A stretch of DNA of 64,000 nucleotides from Pedobacter sp. SL55 (GCF_026625705.1 NZ_CP113059.1:3224001-3288000), one strand, 5' to 3'. Shown: positions 1-9,170, counted from the first letter of the stretch. Numbers and translations: made by a program. The notes: generated from the sequence alone by a model not told the origin.

Positions 1-592
1 GCGATAGAAAATTTGTGGATGTGCAAAATATATTCCACCAAATGGAGCAACGTACTTTAAAAGCAGCCTACAAGTTCTATTGCGACAAAGATTTGGTAAA
101 TGCACACGCTGCAGAAGCTGACATTAGGGCTACCTACGAAGTGCTATTGGCGCAATTAGATAAATATGAACACACAGAGTTTGAGGACAAACAAGGAAAT
201 GTTTCTATCCCTGTAAAAAATGATGTGGAAGCGCTGCATGCGTTTACCAACATGAACAAATCGGTAGATTATGCTGGCCGTATGGTTTACAATGATAAAG
301 GCGAGGAATGTATCAATTTTGGTAAGCATAAAGGCAAAACGGTAGAAAGTATTTTTGATACCGAGCCAAGCTACTACGCATGGATGATGCAGGGAGATTT
401 TCCTTTGTTTACCAAAAAGAAATTGGAAGAAATTTGGAAGCGTTGGTCGAAGAAAAAGAAGAACAAAAACAAGTCCGTAGTCAACAGCAAACTGCTACAC
501 CAAAGCATAACCCTCAACCAAGAAAATCAGAACCAGCTAAACCTGTTACCAATGATATGCTGGATCAACTGAAAATGAAATTTGGAAAATAG
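1..592 (+). CDS. DnaQ-like 3'-5' exonuclease, C-terminal part, frameshifted near its end
   Basis: The reading frame is open from the window edge (D-R-K-F-V-D-V-Q-N-I-F), so the N-terminal part of the gene lies upstream. The remaining part fits the end of a DnaQ/RNase T-type exonuclease: HAAEADIRATYEVL carries the conserved final Asp of the DEDD fold. It is followed by the Bacteroidota-type tail with INFGKHKGKTV and a YYAWMMQGDFP segment. In the first frame the protein runs to 572 with an unnatural-looking end. From about 450 a second frame, shifted by -1, gives VEEKEEQKQ... and ends VTNDMLDQLKMKFGK at 592, which looks like the native C-terminus. The switch falls in an A/G-rich run (about 445-475), consistent with one missing base. 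The exonuclease-family assignment is fairly secure; the native protein end is inferred. Confidence 0.7.
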
Positions 593-595
593 TTT

Positions 596-659
596 TTAGG
601 TATTAGGGGCTAGAAATTAGGAACTAGTGTTTTTCAAACTTTGCCCAACTAATACCTAA
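596..659. repeat. Intergenic 11-bp inverted repeat
   Basis: TTAGGTATTAG at 596-606 is the exact reverse complement of CTAATACCTAA at 649-659. Extra imperfect copies of the TTAGG/CCTAA type lie between and after them. It fills most of the gap between the exonuclease and kynureninase genes. It could form a hairpin, but no T-tract follows, so I do not call it a terminator. Confidence 0.4.
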
Positions 660-686
660 TCCCTAACAACTAACTCCTATATAAAA

Positions 687-1970
687 ATGACTTTCGAAAA
701 TAATTTAGCTTTTGCTCAATCGATGGACCAGCAAGATCCGTTGAGAGATATGCGAAATGAATACCTGTTTCCACAGCAAAATGGAAAACCTTTTATTTAT
801 TTGTGTGGCAATTCTTTAGGTTTACAACCTAAAGTAGCAAAAGAGGTTTTAGGTAAACAATTAGATAATTGGCAAAACCTTGCTGTAGAAGGTTGGTTTG
901 AAGGTAACGAGCCGTGGATGTTCTATCATAAAGAACTGAAAAGACTGATGGCGCCAATTGTTGGTGCTGCTGAAGACGAGGTTTGCCCAATGAACACTTT
1001 GACCGTTAACCTGCATTTGTTAATGGTCAGTTTTTATCGCCCAACAAAAGCACGTTTTAAGATAATCATGGAAGCTGGGGCTTTCCCTTCAGACCAATAT
1101 GCCATAGAAAGTCAGGTGCGTTTTCACGGTTTCGATCCAAAAGATGCCATTATTGAAGTAGCGCCAAAAGAAGGCGAGTACACTTTAAAAACCGCGGATA
1201 TTATTGCAGCTATCGAAGCAAATGGCGATGAAATTGCTTTAGTGCTTTTTGGCGGTATTAACTACTTTACTGGGCAGCTTTTTGATATGGAAGCCATTAC
1301 AAAAGCAGGACATGCGGTTGGCGCAAAAGTAGGTTTCGATTTAGCACACGCAGCTGGAAATGTTCCTTTACAACTACATAACTGGGATGTTGATTTTGCT
1401 TGTTGGTGCTCTTACAAATATCAAAATGCTGGTCCGGGTGGTATTAGCGGTATTTTTGTACACGAAAAACATTTCTCAGATCAATCTTTACATCGCTTTG
1501 CGGGATGGTGGGGCTACCAAGAAAAAAATCGCTTTTTAATGGAAAAAGGCTTTGTACCCGAAGTAGGTGCAGATGGTTGGCAGGTAAGTTGCACGCAAGT
1601 AATGCCAATGGCTTTATACCATGCTTCTTTACAGCTGTTCGAAAAGGTGGGTTTTATGCAACCATTACGAGAGAAAAGTAAAGTATTAAGCGCTTATCTT
1701 TTTTATATTATTGGCGAAGTAAACCATGCACTAGGATGTGAACAATTCAAAATCATTACACCACAAAATGCAGATGAAAGAGGTGCACAGGTGTCCATTA
1801 TCGCTAAAAGTGACGGCAAAAAAATCTTCGATCATTTGGTTAAAAATAATGTACTTGGCGATTGGAGAGAGCCAAATGTGATTAGGTTAAGCGCCGTACC
1901 TATGTACAACAGTTTTGAGGATGTTTTTAAAACGGGCGAATTATTGTTAGCCGTTAGCAAATCGATATAA
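687..1970 (+). CDS. kynU: Kynureninase
   Basis: A PLP-dependent fold-type I hydrolase that cleaves L-kynurenine to anthranilate and alanine (and 3-hydroxykynurenine to 3-hydroxyanthranilate) in tryptophan breakdown. The 427 residues are the usual family length. Family features are visible: the substrate/phosphate region YLCGNSLGLQP near residue 40, FDLAHAAGN with the PLP-contacting Asp near 219, and CWCSYKYQNAGPGG, where Lys244 should carry the PLP Schiff base. ATG at 687 gives a full-length N-terminus. The next gene, a bestrophin, starts 3 bases after the stop, so the two are probably co-transcribed, though no functional link is evident. No other kynurenine-pathway gene is in the window. Confidence 0.93.
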   Translation: MTFENNLAFAQSMDQQDPLRDMRNEYLFPQQNGKPFIYLCGNSLGLQPKVAKEVLGKQLDNWQNLAVEGWFEGNEPWMFYHKELKRLMAPIVGAAEDEVCPMNTLTVNLHLLMVSFYRPTKARFKIIMEAGAFPSDQYAIESQVRFHGFDPKDAIIEVAPKEGEYTLKTADIIAAIEANGDEIALVLFGGINYFTGQLFDMEAITKAGHAVGAKVGFDLAHAAGNVPLQLHNWDVDFACWCSYKYQNAGPGGISGIFVHEKHFSDQSLHRFAGWWGYQEKNRFLMEKGFVPEVGADGWQVSCTQVMPMALYHASLQLFEKVGFMQPLREKSKVLSAYLFYIIGEVNHALGCEQFKIITPQNADERGAQVSIIAKSDGKKIFDHLVKNNVLGDWREPNVIRLSAVPMYNSFEDVFKTGELLLAVSKSI

Positions 1971-1973
1971 ACA

Positions 1974-2834
1974 ATGATTAATTACAACCCAAAAGAATGG
2001 CTTAGTTTTATTTTTAAGTTTCACAAGGCTGATACTTTTCACAAGCTTTGGAAGCTCATGCTAAGTGTTTCGGTGTTTTCTGGAATAATTGCCTATTTAG
2101 AGCTTAATCACATTAAACTGGCAGAAACTACCTACATCAAGAATGTGGGAATGATGCATAATCTTTTAGGTTTTGTAATTTCTATGCTCTTGGTGTTTAG
2201 AACCAATACCTCTTACGATAGATGGTGGGAAGGTAGAAGGTTATTGGGCGGTTTGGTAAATGTAAGTAGAAACTTTGCCATTAGGTTAAATGCACTTAAC
2301 CTTAATGCAGACGATAAGGCTTTTTTCAAATACGCTATCCCAAAATATGCCTTTGCTTTGAAAGAACATTTACGTGAAAAACAATATTTTGGCAAAGACA
2401 ACATTTTAATAGAAATTGATGGCGGAAAGCACATTCCGAACCAAGTTGCAGTAAGTATTACCAATAAACTTTTTTATTTAAGTAGAGAGGGTAAAATTAC
2501 TGGAGAACAGCTGATTACTTTAAGTACAGATAGCACGCAGTTTACAGATATTTGCGGTGCTTGCGAGCGAATTAAAAACACACCAATCCCATATTCTTAC
2601 AGTGCATTTATTAAGAAGTTTATCTTTGTCTATGTAATTACTTTACCATTTGGATGGGTGTTTAGCTTAGGTTATTTTGTGGTAGCCATTGTGCCGTTTA
2701 TCCTATATGTATTGGCCAGTTTAGAGTTAATTGCCGAAGAAATTGAAAATCCATTTGGTACCGACGCCAACGATTTACCTGTAGATGAAATAGCAAACAA
2801 TATTGAAAAGCATGTAGGGGAGATTTTAAGTTAG
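1974..2834 (+). CDS. Bestrophin-family ion channel
   Basis: A membrane protein of the bestrophin/UPF0187 family; bacterial members are pentameric channels, with the characterised Klebsiella homologue passing cations. Near residue 80 it has FRTNTSYDRWWEGRRLLGGLVN, the family's signature region (given in parts: FRTNTSYDRWW, then EGRRLLGG). Hydrophobic segments lie at about 25-42, 60-78, 215-235 and 236-252. Close to the C-terminus is EEIENPFGTDANDLP, the conserved acidic/NPFG motif. The 286 residues are normal for a bacterial member. It sits 3 bases behind kynU. A second member of the family lies 1.1 kb away on the other strand, so the region holds two bestrophins of different length and modest similarity. 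Confidence 0.9.
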   Translation: MINYNPKEWLSFIFKFHKADTFHKLWKLMLSVSVFSGIIAYLELNHIKLAETTYIKNVGMMHNLLGFVISMLLVFRTNTSYDRWWEGRRLLGGLVNVSRNFAIRLNALNLNADDKAFFKYAIPKYAFALKEHLREKQYFGKDNILIEIDGGKHIPNQVAVSITNKLFYLSREGKITGEQLITLSTDSTQFTDICGACERIKNTPIPYSYSAFIKKFIFVYVITLPFGWVFSLGYFVVAIVPFILYVLASLELIAEEIENPFGTDANDLPVDEIANNIEKHVGEILS

Positions 2835-2929
2835 GGTTAACTGTTGATAAAATGAACAAAGAGTAAAGACATGATTTTTTAATAGCTATCAAATTCTTAT
2901 TCTTTGCTCTTTTATCCTTGCTCCAAATT

Positions 2930-3832
2930 ATGATTAAAATAGCCTACCACCCCGTATACGCACATCCATTACCAGCCGGACACCGTTTCCCGATGCTGAA
3001 ATATGAGTTGATACCTGCGCAGCTACTACACGAAGGAACGATAGAAAATAGCAATTTATTTGCGCCAGAGTTGATTGAAGAAGCCCATATTGTGAGTACT
3101 CACGATGCAAACTACTGGCAGCAATTAAAGGAACTTACTTTACCTTATCAAGAGCAACGCAGAATTGGATTTCCCTTGGATGCACAATTGGTAGAACGAG
3201 AAATTAGGATTGCGCAGGGCACGATTGATGGTGCTATTTATGCACAACAAAATGGTGTTGCTTTTAACGTAGCCGGTGGTACACACCATGCAGGTAGTAA
3301 TTGGGGCGAAGGTTTTTGTTTATTGAACGACCAAGCCATCGCTGCAAATTATTTGCTTAATAATGATTTAGCAAAGCGTATTCTCATTGTAGATTTAGAT
3401 GTACATCAAGGTAATGGCACTGCCCAAATATTCGAAAAAGAAGATCGGGTTTTCACATTTTCTATGCATGGCGATAAAAATTTTCCCTTTCGTAAAGAAA
3501 AATCGGACTTAGATATTCCATTGCCAGATGGAACCAATGACCAAGATTTTCTGCATGTTTTAAACGAAAAACTCCCATCAATTATCAAAAAGCACCAGCC
3601 AGATTTTGTATTTTACCTTGCTGGAGTTGATGTGCTAGAAAGCGATAAGCTAGGCAAATTAGCGTTGAGTAAAGCCGCTTGCAAGCAACGTGATCAAATT
3701 GTTTTCGAACATTGCATAAAACACAGCCTACCCGTACAAGTGAGTATGGGTGGAGGCTATTCTGAAGATATTAAAATCATTGTGGATGCGCATTGTAATA
3801 CCTTCAGAACCGCTTTTGATTTGTTTAGTTGA
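2930..3832 (+). CDS. Histone deacetylase-fold (class II-like) amidohydrolase
   Basis: Member of the arginase/deacetylase superfamily that bacteria use on acetylated small molecules or proteins; the substrate here is unknown. The metal and catalytic motifs are present: GGTHHAG (paired His near residue 120), DLDVHQGNGTAQ (Asp/His zinc ligands near 160), and YLAGVDVLESDKLG (third metal Asp near 240). I choose the ATG at 2930, giving MIKIAYHP and 300 residues. The upstream in-frame TTG at 2918 would only add four residues, and MIKIAYHP is the usual beginning of this family. It converges on a bestrophin gene, with a palindromic repeat between them. Confidence 0.87.
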   Translation: MIKIAYHPVYAHPLPAGHRFPMLKYELIPAQLLHEGTIENSNLFAPELIEEAHIVSTHDANYWQQLKELTLPYQEQRRIGFPLDAQLVEREIRIAQGTIDGAIYAQQNGVAFNVAGGTHHAGSNWGEGFCLLNDQAIAANYLLNNDLAKRILIVDLDVHQGNGTAQIFEKEDRVFTFSMHGDKNFPFRKEKSDLDIPLPDGTNDQDFLHVLNEKLPSIIKKHQPDFVFYLAGVDVLESDKLGKLALSKAACKQRDQIVFEHCIKHSLPVQVSMGGGYSEDIKIIVDAHCNTFRTAFDLFS

Positions 3833-3857
3833 GAAAAAAATAGATTTGCTCGATATG

Positions 3858-3920
3858 CGTCATTGCGAGGTATGAAGCAATCTCTAACGCTTTAAGATCG
3901 CTTCGTACCTCGCAATGACG
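3858..3920. repeat. REP-like palindromic element between convergent genes
   Basis: CGTCATTGCGAGGTATGAAG at 3858-3877 and CTTCGTACCTCGCAATGACG at 3901-3920 are near-perfect reverse complements (one mismatch), separated by about 23 bases. A second copy of the same arms occurs at 54553-54690. From general knowledge, TCATTGCGAGG...CCTCGCAATGA elements are dispersed repeats in many Bacteroidota genomes. It lies in the gap between two convergent genes, so it may serve as a bidirectional terminator or RNA-stabilising hairpin. Confidence 0.8.
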
Positions 3921-3940
3921 GTATTTTTAAATACAACAAC

Positions 3941-4948
3941 CTACATTAAAATATTGTAGCTATTTGCAACCAAAGGTTCTGGCAAGTCATCTTCCCCAAG
4001 CATATCACGTAAATCTATCTCAATAGCTCTGCTCATAGAACTAATTGGCACATCATTGGCACTTCCTTCAAATGGGTTTTCTGTACTTTCCCCAACCTGT
4101 TCTAAGGTAAAAAATACCCAGCCAACCACCACACTAACCGGAATAGTTAACCATACGCAATTGGTTCCAATTTTAGCAAATTCGCTTAAAAAACCTAAGG
4201 GCAAAACGATAGAAAGCAGGTAAACAAACATTACATTAATACTGGCGAACTGCCTTGGGTAGGGGAAATTCTTAATGCGCTCATTTTTGCCTTGCTGGTC
4301 GTACAATTCTTTAAGCAAAGCCTGCATTTCTACATAGTTTAAGTCGTTTAGTTTGCCCTGCTCATTTAAACAGCGTAAACGTGATGATTGTAATGCTAAA
4401 ATTTGGGCCGCCTTATTTTTCTTTTTCAAAATATACTCAAGCTCATCTGCTGTTACATATTTTTGAAGTTCATCAGCTAAATTTCCATCCCATTCTGGTA
4501 CTTTGTAATAGGCCAAATATTCTCTGTTATAGCTTTTGGTTTTTACGTTTTCCCAACCTCTGCTTTCTCTCAATTGAAATCTCAAAGCGGTTAACCAAGC
4601 AAAATGGCGATATATCAAATCTTGATGTAAAGATTTTTCTGTACCAGCATCTGTATCTCTAACCATATCTTTTACCAAGATGCCCCAAGTGCGACTGTTA
4701 TTTACAATGGCTCCCCAAATCTGCCTGGCTTCCCATAAACGGTTATAGGTTTGGGTATTTCTAAAGCCAGCAATAAAAGCTGTAGCTGTACCCACTAGCG
4801 CAACTGGTACCCAAGGTATGGCCAACCATTTCAATTCAAAAAAGTAATATAGGGCAGTAGGTATGGCGCTAATTACAATTAGGTAATAAATTTTCTTCCG
4901 CGTCCACGGGATAAAATGTTGTAATTTGTATAATCTTCCGCTGTTCAT
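3941..4948 (-). CDS. Bestrophin-family ion channel, larger paralogue
   Basis: A second bestrophin/UPF0187 protein, 335 residues. The family signature appears as FRNTQTYNRLWEARQIWG near residue 63, and GESTENPFEGSANDVPIS stands near the C-terminus. Hydrophobic segments are at about 20-38, 42-60, 245-262 and 270-288. It is longer than the 1974-2834 copy because of an extended, charged central region (about residues 110-215), which contains a Lys-rich stretch. The CPA1 antiporter gene ends 9 bases upstream, so the two form a likely two-gene operon of ion transporters. Ion selectivity cannot be read from the sequence. Confidence 0.88.
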   Translation of the reverse strand: MNSGRLYKLQHFIPWTRKKIYYLIVISAIPTALYYFFELKWLAIPWVPVALVGTATAFIAGFRNTQTYNRLWEARQIWGAIVNNSRTWGILVKDMVRDTDAGTEKSLHQDLIYRHFAWLTALRFQLRESRGWENVKTKSYNREYLAYYKVPEWDGNLADELQKYVTADELEYILKKKNKAAQILALQSSRLRCLNEQGKLNDLNYVEMQALLKELYDQQGKNERIKNFPYPRQFASINVMFVYLLSIVLPLGFLSEFAKIGTNCVWLTIPVSVVVGWVFFTLEQVGESTENPFEGSANDVPISSMSRAIEIDLRDMLGEDDLPEPLVANSYNILM

Positions 4949-4957
4949 AGGTTAATG

Positions 4958-6568
4958 TTAGTGGCCTAAGCCTGTAATTTTTAATTCATTTAAGTCTAGT
5001 TGTAATTCTGCTTTTCTAATTTCCTCGTCAGTATACAATTTTCCTTTACGCAGAGCGAATAATTCCTTTCTTTGTTCGGCATAAACTTCAAGCAGCACAT
5101 GCTGATACACATGGATTTCCTCAATTTCGGTTTCATCACACGCTAAAGATGCGAGCTGTTTTTTACCTTCGTCGATACTAGCTTCTAAACCGTCTTTATA
5201 AAATCCAATCAATTCGTTTTCTTTGATTTTTTCTAAGTGATGTTGGTTAATAATAGCCAATGCAAGTTCATCTAACTTTAATTGTATGCCTGTTTGTTGT
5301 TCTTCGCTACGTGCAATGTTGTCAATTTCTTTTAGTTTAATTAACTTGATGACAAATGGTAGCGTTAATCCCTGTATAACCAGCGTGATAAAAATAACCA
5401 CAAACGTGATGAAAATAATGAGGTTACGATGAGGGAAAGCCGTAATCTTGTCATCCATTAAAAGTGGGATAGATAGGGCAGTGGCCAACGAAACTACACC
5501 TCGCATACCTGCCCAACCAATAACCAACGGACCTTTCCAGCCTGGCGAAGGGTCTTTTCTAACTTTGGCGCTTAACCACCTCGGTATAAATGCCGCTGGG
5601 TAGATCCATAAAAAGCGTAGTGCAATGGTAATGGCGCTAATAATCAGTCCGTATTTAATGCCATCCCAAATAGAATATTCTCCTAAACCATTAATTATTT
5701 CTGGAAGTTCTAATCCGATAAGTACAAACACTAAGGCATTCATTACAAAAATAAGGGTAGTCCAAACGCCAAGCATATTTAAACGGGTGCTGCCGGTTCT
5801 AAATATTTCGTGCGAGCGCCAAGAAATAAACAAACCGCCGCTAACCACCGCCATTACGCCAGAGAAGTGAAATTGTTCTGCCCCTAAAAATAAAATATAA
5901 GGCGTCATTACGGTTAAAGCAGCATCAATTGCTGGGGTAGTGGGCAAAAAGCGATGAATTACGTACATGATATTGGCACCGACTAAACCAATTACAATAC
6001 CCATTCCAGCCACTAAAAAAAACTGCCCAGTAGCTTGCTGCATAGAAAATGCGCCAGTTAAAACGGCAGCCAAAGCAAATTTGAAAACAATTAGTGAGGA
6101 AGCATCATTTACTAAACTTTCGCCTTCTAATATCGTCATGATACGCTTGGGAACGCCCATTCCTTTTAACACCGTGGCAGCGGCTACCGCATCTGGCGGA
6201 GAAACAATACCACCCAGTAAAAAGCCCAACGCTAGTGTAAAACCTGGAATTAGCGACGCTGAAGTATACGCAATAACGGTAGACGTAAAAAACACCAGCC
6301 AAAAAGCCAACAAGGCTATTGGTCGCTTCCACTTCCAGAAATCGTTCCAAGAGGTGTACCAAGCAGCTTCATACAATAAAGGCGGTAAAAATATCAAGAA
6401 AATTAGGTCTGGATCTAGCTCTACCACAGGCATACCGGGAATAAAACTAATGCCCAAACCAGCTATAACTAAGAAAATAGGGTAGGCTACTTTAATTCTT
6501 TGAGCCAACATGACCAAAAGAAAAACAACAAAAAGTAACGCTAAAACTAAAAGTAAATCGTGATGCAT
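4958..6568 (-). CDS. CPA1-family Na+/H+ antiporter
   Basis: An inner-membrane monovalent cation/proton antiporter of the NhaP/NHE type, 536 residues. About twelve hydrophobic segments fill residues 1-415. GGIVSPPDAVAAATVLKGMG (near 125) and EGESLVNDASSLIVFKFAL (near 150) contain the conserved Asp and Asn-Asp ion-binding motifs of CPA1. WAGMRGVVSLATALSIP near 355 is the other conserved block, with Arg. The last 120 residues are a charged cytoplasmic tail, probably helical and regulatory. ATG at 6568 gives an N-terminus that begins directly with the first membrane helix. A bestrophin gene follows 9 bases downstream, suggesting shared transcription. Confidence 0.9.
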   Translation of the reverse strand: MHHDLLLVLALLFVVFLLVMLAQRIKVAYPIFLVIAGLGISFIPGMPVVELDPDLIFLIFLPPLLYEAAWYTSWNDFWKWKRPIALLAFWLVFFTSTVIAYTSASLIPGFTLALGFLLGGIVSPPDAVAAATVLKGMGVPKRIMTILEGESLVNDASSLIVFKFALAAVLTGAFSMQQATGQFFLVAGMGIVIGLVGANIMYVIHRFLPTTPAIDAALTVMTPYILFLGAEQFHFSGVMAVVSGGLFISWRSHEIFRTGSTRLNMLGVWTTLIFVMNALVFVLIGLELPEIINGLGEYSIWDGIKYGLIISAITIALRFLWIYPAAFIPRWLSAKVRKDPSPGWKGPLVIGWAGMRGVVSLATALSIPLLMDDKITAFPHRNLIIFITFVVIFITLVIQGLTLPFVIKLIKLKEIDNIARSEEQQTGIQLKLDELALAIINQHHLEKIKENELIGFYKDGLEASIDEGKKQLASLACDETEIEEIHVYQHVLLEVYAEQRKELFALRKGKLYTDEEIRKAELQLDLNELKITGLGH

Positions 6569-6701
6569 ATCATAGGTTTTGTGTACGAAAATAATATTTA
6601 GATAGTTATGAAAAAAGGTGAGGCTTTAAGATTATTAGAAAAGTCTAAATATTCTTTAATTAATATTTATGGAATGATCTAAATCTAGGCATCAATTAGA
6701 T

Positions 6702-7583
6702 ATGAAAAAACTACAAATTTTGCTAACCAACCCTTGTACGGAGAACTGGCTGGAGATGATACCCTCAAAACTAGGTCGTTATTGTGATAGTTGTACAAAA
6801 CATGTTGTCGATTTAACTACAAAATCAGATGCGGAGATCATTGAGTTTTTTAGCAAAAAGAGGTCAAACGTTTGTGGAAGATTATCATCATCTCAATTAA
6901 ATAGAGAGCTAACTATTCCTCAGCAAAAGAATAATAGTTTACATTGGTTATTAGGATTTGCCCTGACAGCAAGCGCCGTTATTCCAACAACAAGTTTAAA
7001 AGCTCAAAAGAGCACTAGCGTTACTGATAATCAAACAACTTTTTCAAATCCAAAAATCTTAGTCGCGAAATCTTCGCAATTAGCAGCTACTGATATCAAA
7101 GGAAAGGTTACGGATATGAATGGAAATCCATTGGCTAATGTGAAAATCAGTAGAAAAGGATTTCTAAATGTAATTGCACATACGGATAGCTTAGGGCTTT
7201 TTAAAATCAAATTAAAAGTTGAAGAACGAATTCATCCGTTAGTTTTTGAACTAGGAGGATACGATATTATGGAACAAGTTATCAGTACAAGTATGCTAGT
7301 TAAATTACGCGAAGCACCTGCAATAATGCTTGGAGGCCTGCACGTTGTAGATACTACAACACTTCCATTGTATGTGGTAGCTGTAGGTAAACAGACATGC
7401 ACTTTAAAAAATGACGACTTTCCAAAGATTGATCCAAATTGGATAGAAAATGTAGAGGTATTGAAAGATGCTAAAGCAACGGCTACGTATGGCTCAAAAG
7501 CCAAGAACGGGGTAATTATCGTCAATCTAAAAGAAGAATACGCCAATAAAATCAACTTCTCTAAAGGAAGAATTAAGAAATAA
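6702..7583 (+). CDS. Cys-motif protein with carboxypeptidase-regulatory-like domain and TonB-plug-like tail
   Basis: I recognise the architecture but not a function. The N-terminus (residues 1-60) has NPCTENWLEM and RYCDSCTKHVVDL, a Cys pattern seen in many small Bacteroidota proteins that may bind metal. A single hydrophobic segment follows at about 83-100 (LLGFALTASAVIPTTSL), so the Cys region would be cytoplasmic and the rest periplasmic. Residues 133-190 resemble a carboxypeptidase regulatory-like/CNA-B beta domain (IKGKVTDMNGNPLANVKI). The last 60 residues (WIENVEVLKDAKATATYGSKAKNGVIIV) match the end of a TonB-dependent receptor plug domain, but no barrel follows. It is monocistronic as far as I can see. 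An anti-sigma or sensor-like membrane role is possible but speculative. Confidence 0.6.
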   Translation: MKKLQILLTNPCTENWLEMIPSKLGRYCDSCTKHVVDLTTKSDAEIIEFFSKKRSNVCGRLSSSQLNRELTIPQQKNNSLHWLLGFALTASAVIPTTSLKAQKSTSVTDNQTTFSNPKILVAKSSQLAATDIKGKVTDMNGNPLANVKISRKGFLNVIAHTDSLGLFKIKLKVEERIHPLVFELGGYDIMEQVISTSMLVKLREAPAIMLGGLHVVDTTTLPLYVVAVGKQTCTLKNDDFPKIDPNWIENVEVLKDAKATATYGSKAKNGVIIVNLKEEYANKINFSKGRIKK

Positions 7584-7639
7584 TTCAGCCTGTAAAAATT
7601 GATTAATCTGTAAATAACAATATTCTCTATCTTCGCCTT

Positions 7640-8323
7640 GTGTTAGAAATAGTATATCAAGACGAATACCTTATCGCCATCAATAAACCCCACGGCTTGT
7701 TGGTGCACCGCTCTAAGATAGCTGATGATGCCAAAGAGTTTGCCTTACAGCTATTAAGGGATCAAGTAGGTAGACATGTAAACCCAACCCATAGATTGGA
7801 TAGAAAAACGGGCGGAGTATTGCTCTTTGCTTTCGATAAAGAAACAGAAATTGCTATGCAAAAACAGTTTCAGGAAAGTTTGGTAGATAAGAACTATTTA
7901 GCCATTGTAAGAGGTTATGCGCCTTTAGAAATGGAAATTGATTATCCTTTAGCCAAGGAAAATGGAACGCTGCAAGAAGCACAAACCAGTTTTGTTACCT
8001 TACAACAGTCAGAAATTCCTTTAGAAATAGGCAAACATCCAACATCGAGATATAGCTTGGTAAAAGCCAATCCAAAAACTGGTAGAATGCACCAATTACG
8101 CAAACACTTTGCACATATTTTTCATCCCATTATTGGCGATAGGCCACATGGTTGCAACAAGCAAAATCGTTATTTTAAAGAACATTTACAAATGAACACC
8201 ATGCTGTTGCACGCTTTGGATTTAACATTTATTCATCCTGTTACTAAAGAAAAAATTACCATTAAGGCCAATGTACAAGACGAATTTAAACGGATGATGG
8301 AGCTAATGAATTTTACGCTTTAA
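7640..8323 (+). CDS. truC: RluA-family pseudouridine synthase, TruC-like
   Basis: Converts a uridine in RNA to pseudouridine; TruC modifies position 65 of tRNA. The family core is present: INKPHGLLVHRS (residues 14-25), HRLDRKTGGVLLFA with the catalytic Asp near residue 54, NYLAIVRGY, and GRMHQLRKHFAHIFHPIIGD near 150, a TruC-typical block. The 227 residues suit the short TruC type, which lacks an S4 domain. The start at 7640 is a GTG (read as M-L-E-I-V-Y); no ATG lies close enough to keep the conserved N-terminus, so GTG is favoured. The gene symbol is assigned by family resemblance; the exact target RNA is not certain. Confidence 0.82.
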   Translation: MLEIVYQDEYLIAINKPHGLLVHRSKIADDAKEFALQLLRDQVGRHVNPTHRLDRKTGGVLLFAFDKETEIAMQKQFQESLVDKNYLAIVRGYAPLEMEIDYPLAKENGTLQEAQTSFVTLQQSEIPLEIGKHPTSRYSLVKANPKTGRMHQLRKHFAHIFHPIIGDRPHGCNKQNRYFKEHLQMNTMLLHALDLTFIHPVTKEKITIKANVQDEFKRMMELMNFTL

Positions 8324-8360
8324 ACAATTTTATGCCATTATTTGTGTTATTAGTAGAATT

Positions 8361-9107
8361 ATGCCATTAAAATACAAGCTACTTACGCTTCTCGCTGTTA
8401 TTTTGTTAGCTAGCGGTTGCTCATCTATTTATATGCCTGGCGTGCCAAATACGCCTATGTTAACCACCAAAGGCGAAGTGGCTGCTGGTGCGCATGTTTC
8501 GCTAAGAGGAAATGTAAATATCAATACAGCTTATGCGTTTAGCGACAACCTTGCGGCCATGGTCAATTTCGGAGCTATGAACAGCGAACGTAGAAAACGA
8601 GATGTTAAACACAATTATTTCGAATTTGGCGGAGGGTATTTCAAGACTTTTGGACCCGAAGACAATAGGATTTTAGAGTTTTATGCCGGCATGGGCACGG
8701 CAAGCAGTAAACGTGTGGTTAGAAACTTTGATGACGGGATTTTAATTAACACAGATATTTACGATGCCGATTATACCAAAATGTTTGTACAAGCCAACTA
8801 CAGTTCTAAAAAAACAAGTAAAGTGAGGTTGTTAGGCGTAGATTTTGGTCTTAACTACGGAACCGCTTGGCGTTTAAGTTTTGCTTCTACCAAAGATTTT
8901 AAATTAAACGGTGTGCCACAAATTAACGAGGATAATATATTTATTGAACCCGTTTTCTTTACTAGAATGGTTTTAAGCGATCAATTTCAACTACAATATA
9001 CTAGCGGAAGTAACATTGGTTTGCGAAGTCGCAAGTTTTTAAATGCTGGTCATTCTGTATTTACCATTGGTGCCGTTATTAATGTAGGTGGTAAGCAGAA
9101 AAACTAA
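8361..9107 (+). CDS. Lipoprotein of unknown function, predicted outer-membrane beta-rich
   Basis: The N-terminus MPLKYKLLTLLAVILLASGC is a lipoprotein signal peptide with lipobox LASGC, so the mature protein should be lipidated at the Cys near residue 20. The remaining roughly 228 residues contain alternating hydrophobic/polar stretches with aromatic ends (for example NYFEFGGGYFKTFG, FQLQYTSGSNIG) and finish HSVFTIGAVINVGG. That pattern suggests a small beta-barrel or porin-like fold. I recognise no named family. It lies between truC and dinB on the same strand without tight spacing. Confidence 0.7.
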   Translation: MPLKYKLLTLLAVILLASGCSSIYMPGVPNTPMLTTKGEVAAGAHVSLRGNVNINTAYAFSDNLAAMVNFGAMNSERRKRDVKHNYFEFGGGYFKTFGPEDNRILEFYAGMGTASSKRVVRNFDDGILINTDIYDADYTKMFVQANYSSKKTSKVRLLGVDFGLNYGTAWRLSFASTKDFKLNGVPQINEDNIFIEPVFFTRMVLSDQFQLQYTSGSNIGLRSRKFLNAGHSVFTIGAVINVGGKQKN

Positions 9108-9170
9108 ATATATTAGCTAATCTTTCTTAAATTTGAGCCAGTCTAACTTACAAAAGGTTATATTCTGGTA

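Noticed and set aside
2840..2925. Imperfect AAAGAGTAAAGA / TCTTTGCTCTTT inverted repeat before the deacetylase gene
   Set aside because: It has a long loop, a G-T mismatch and AT-rich composition. It may be chance and no function can be supported.
5967..6485. 172-residue plus-strand open frame opposite the Na+/H+ antiporter
   Set aside because: It is wholly antisense to a well-supported gene, with low-complexity Lys/Ala/Pro composition and no recognisable motif.
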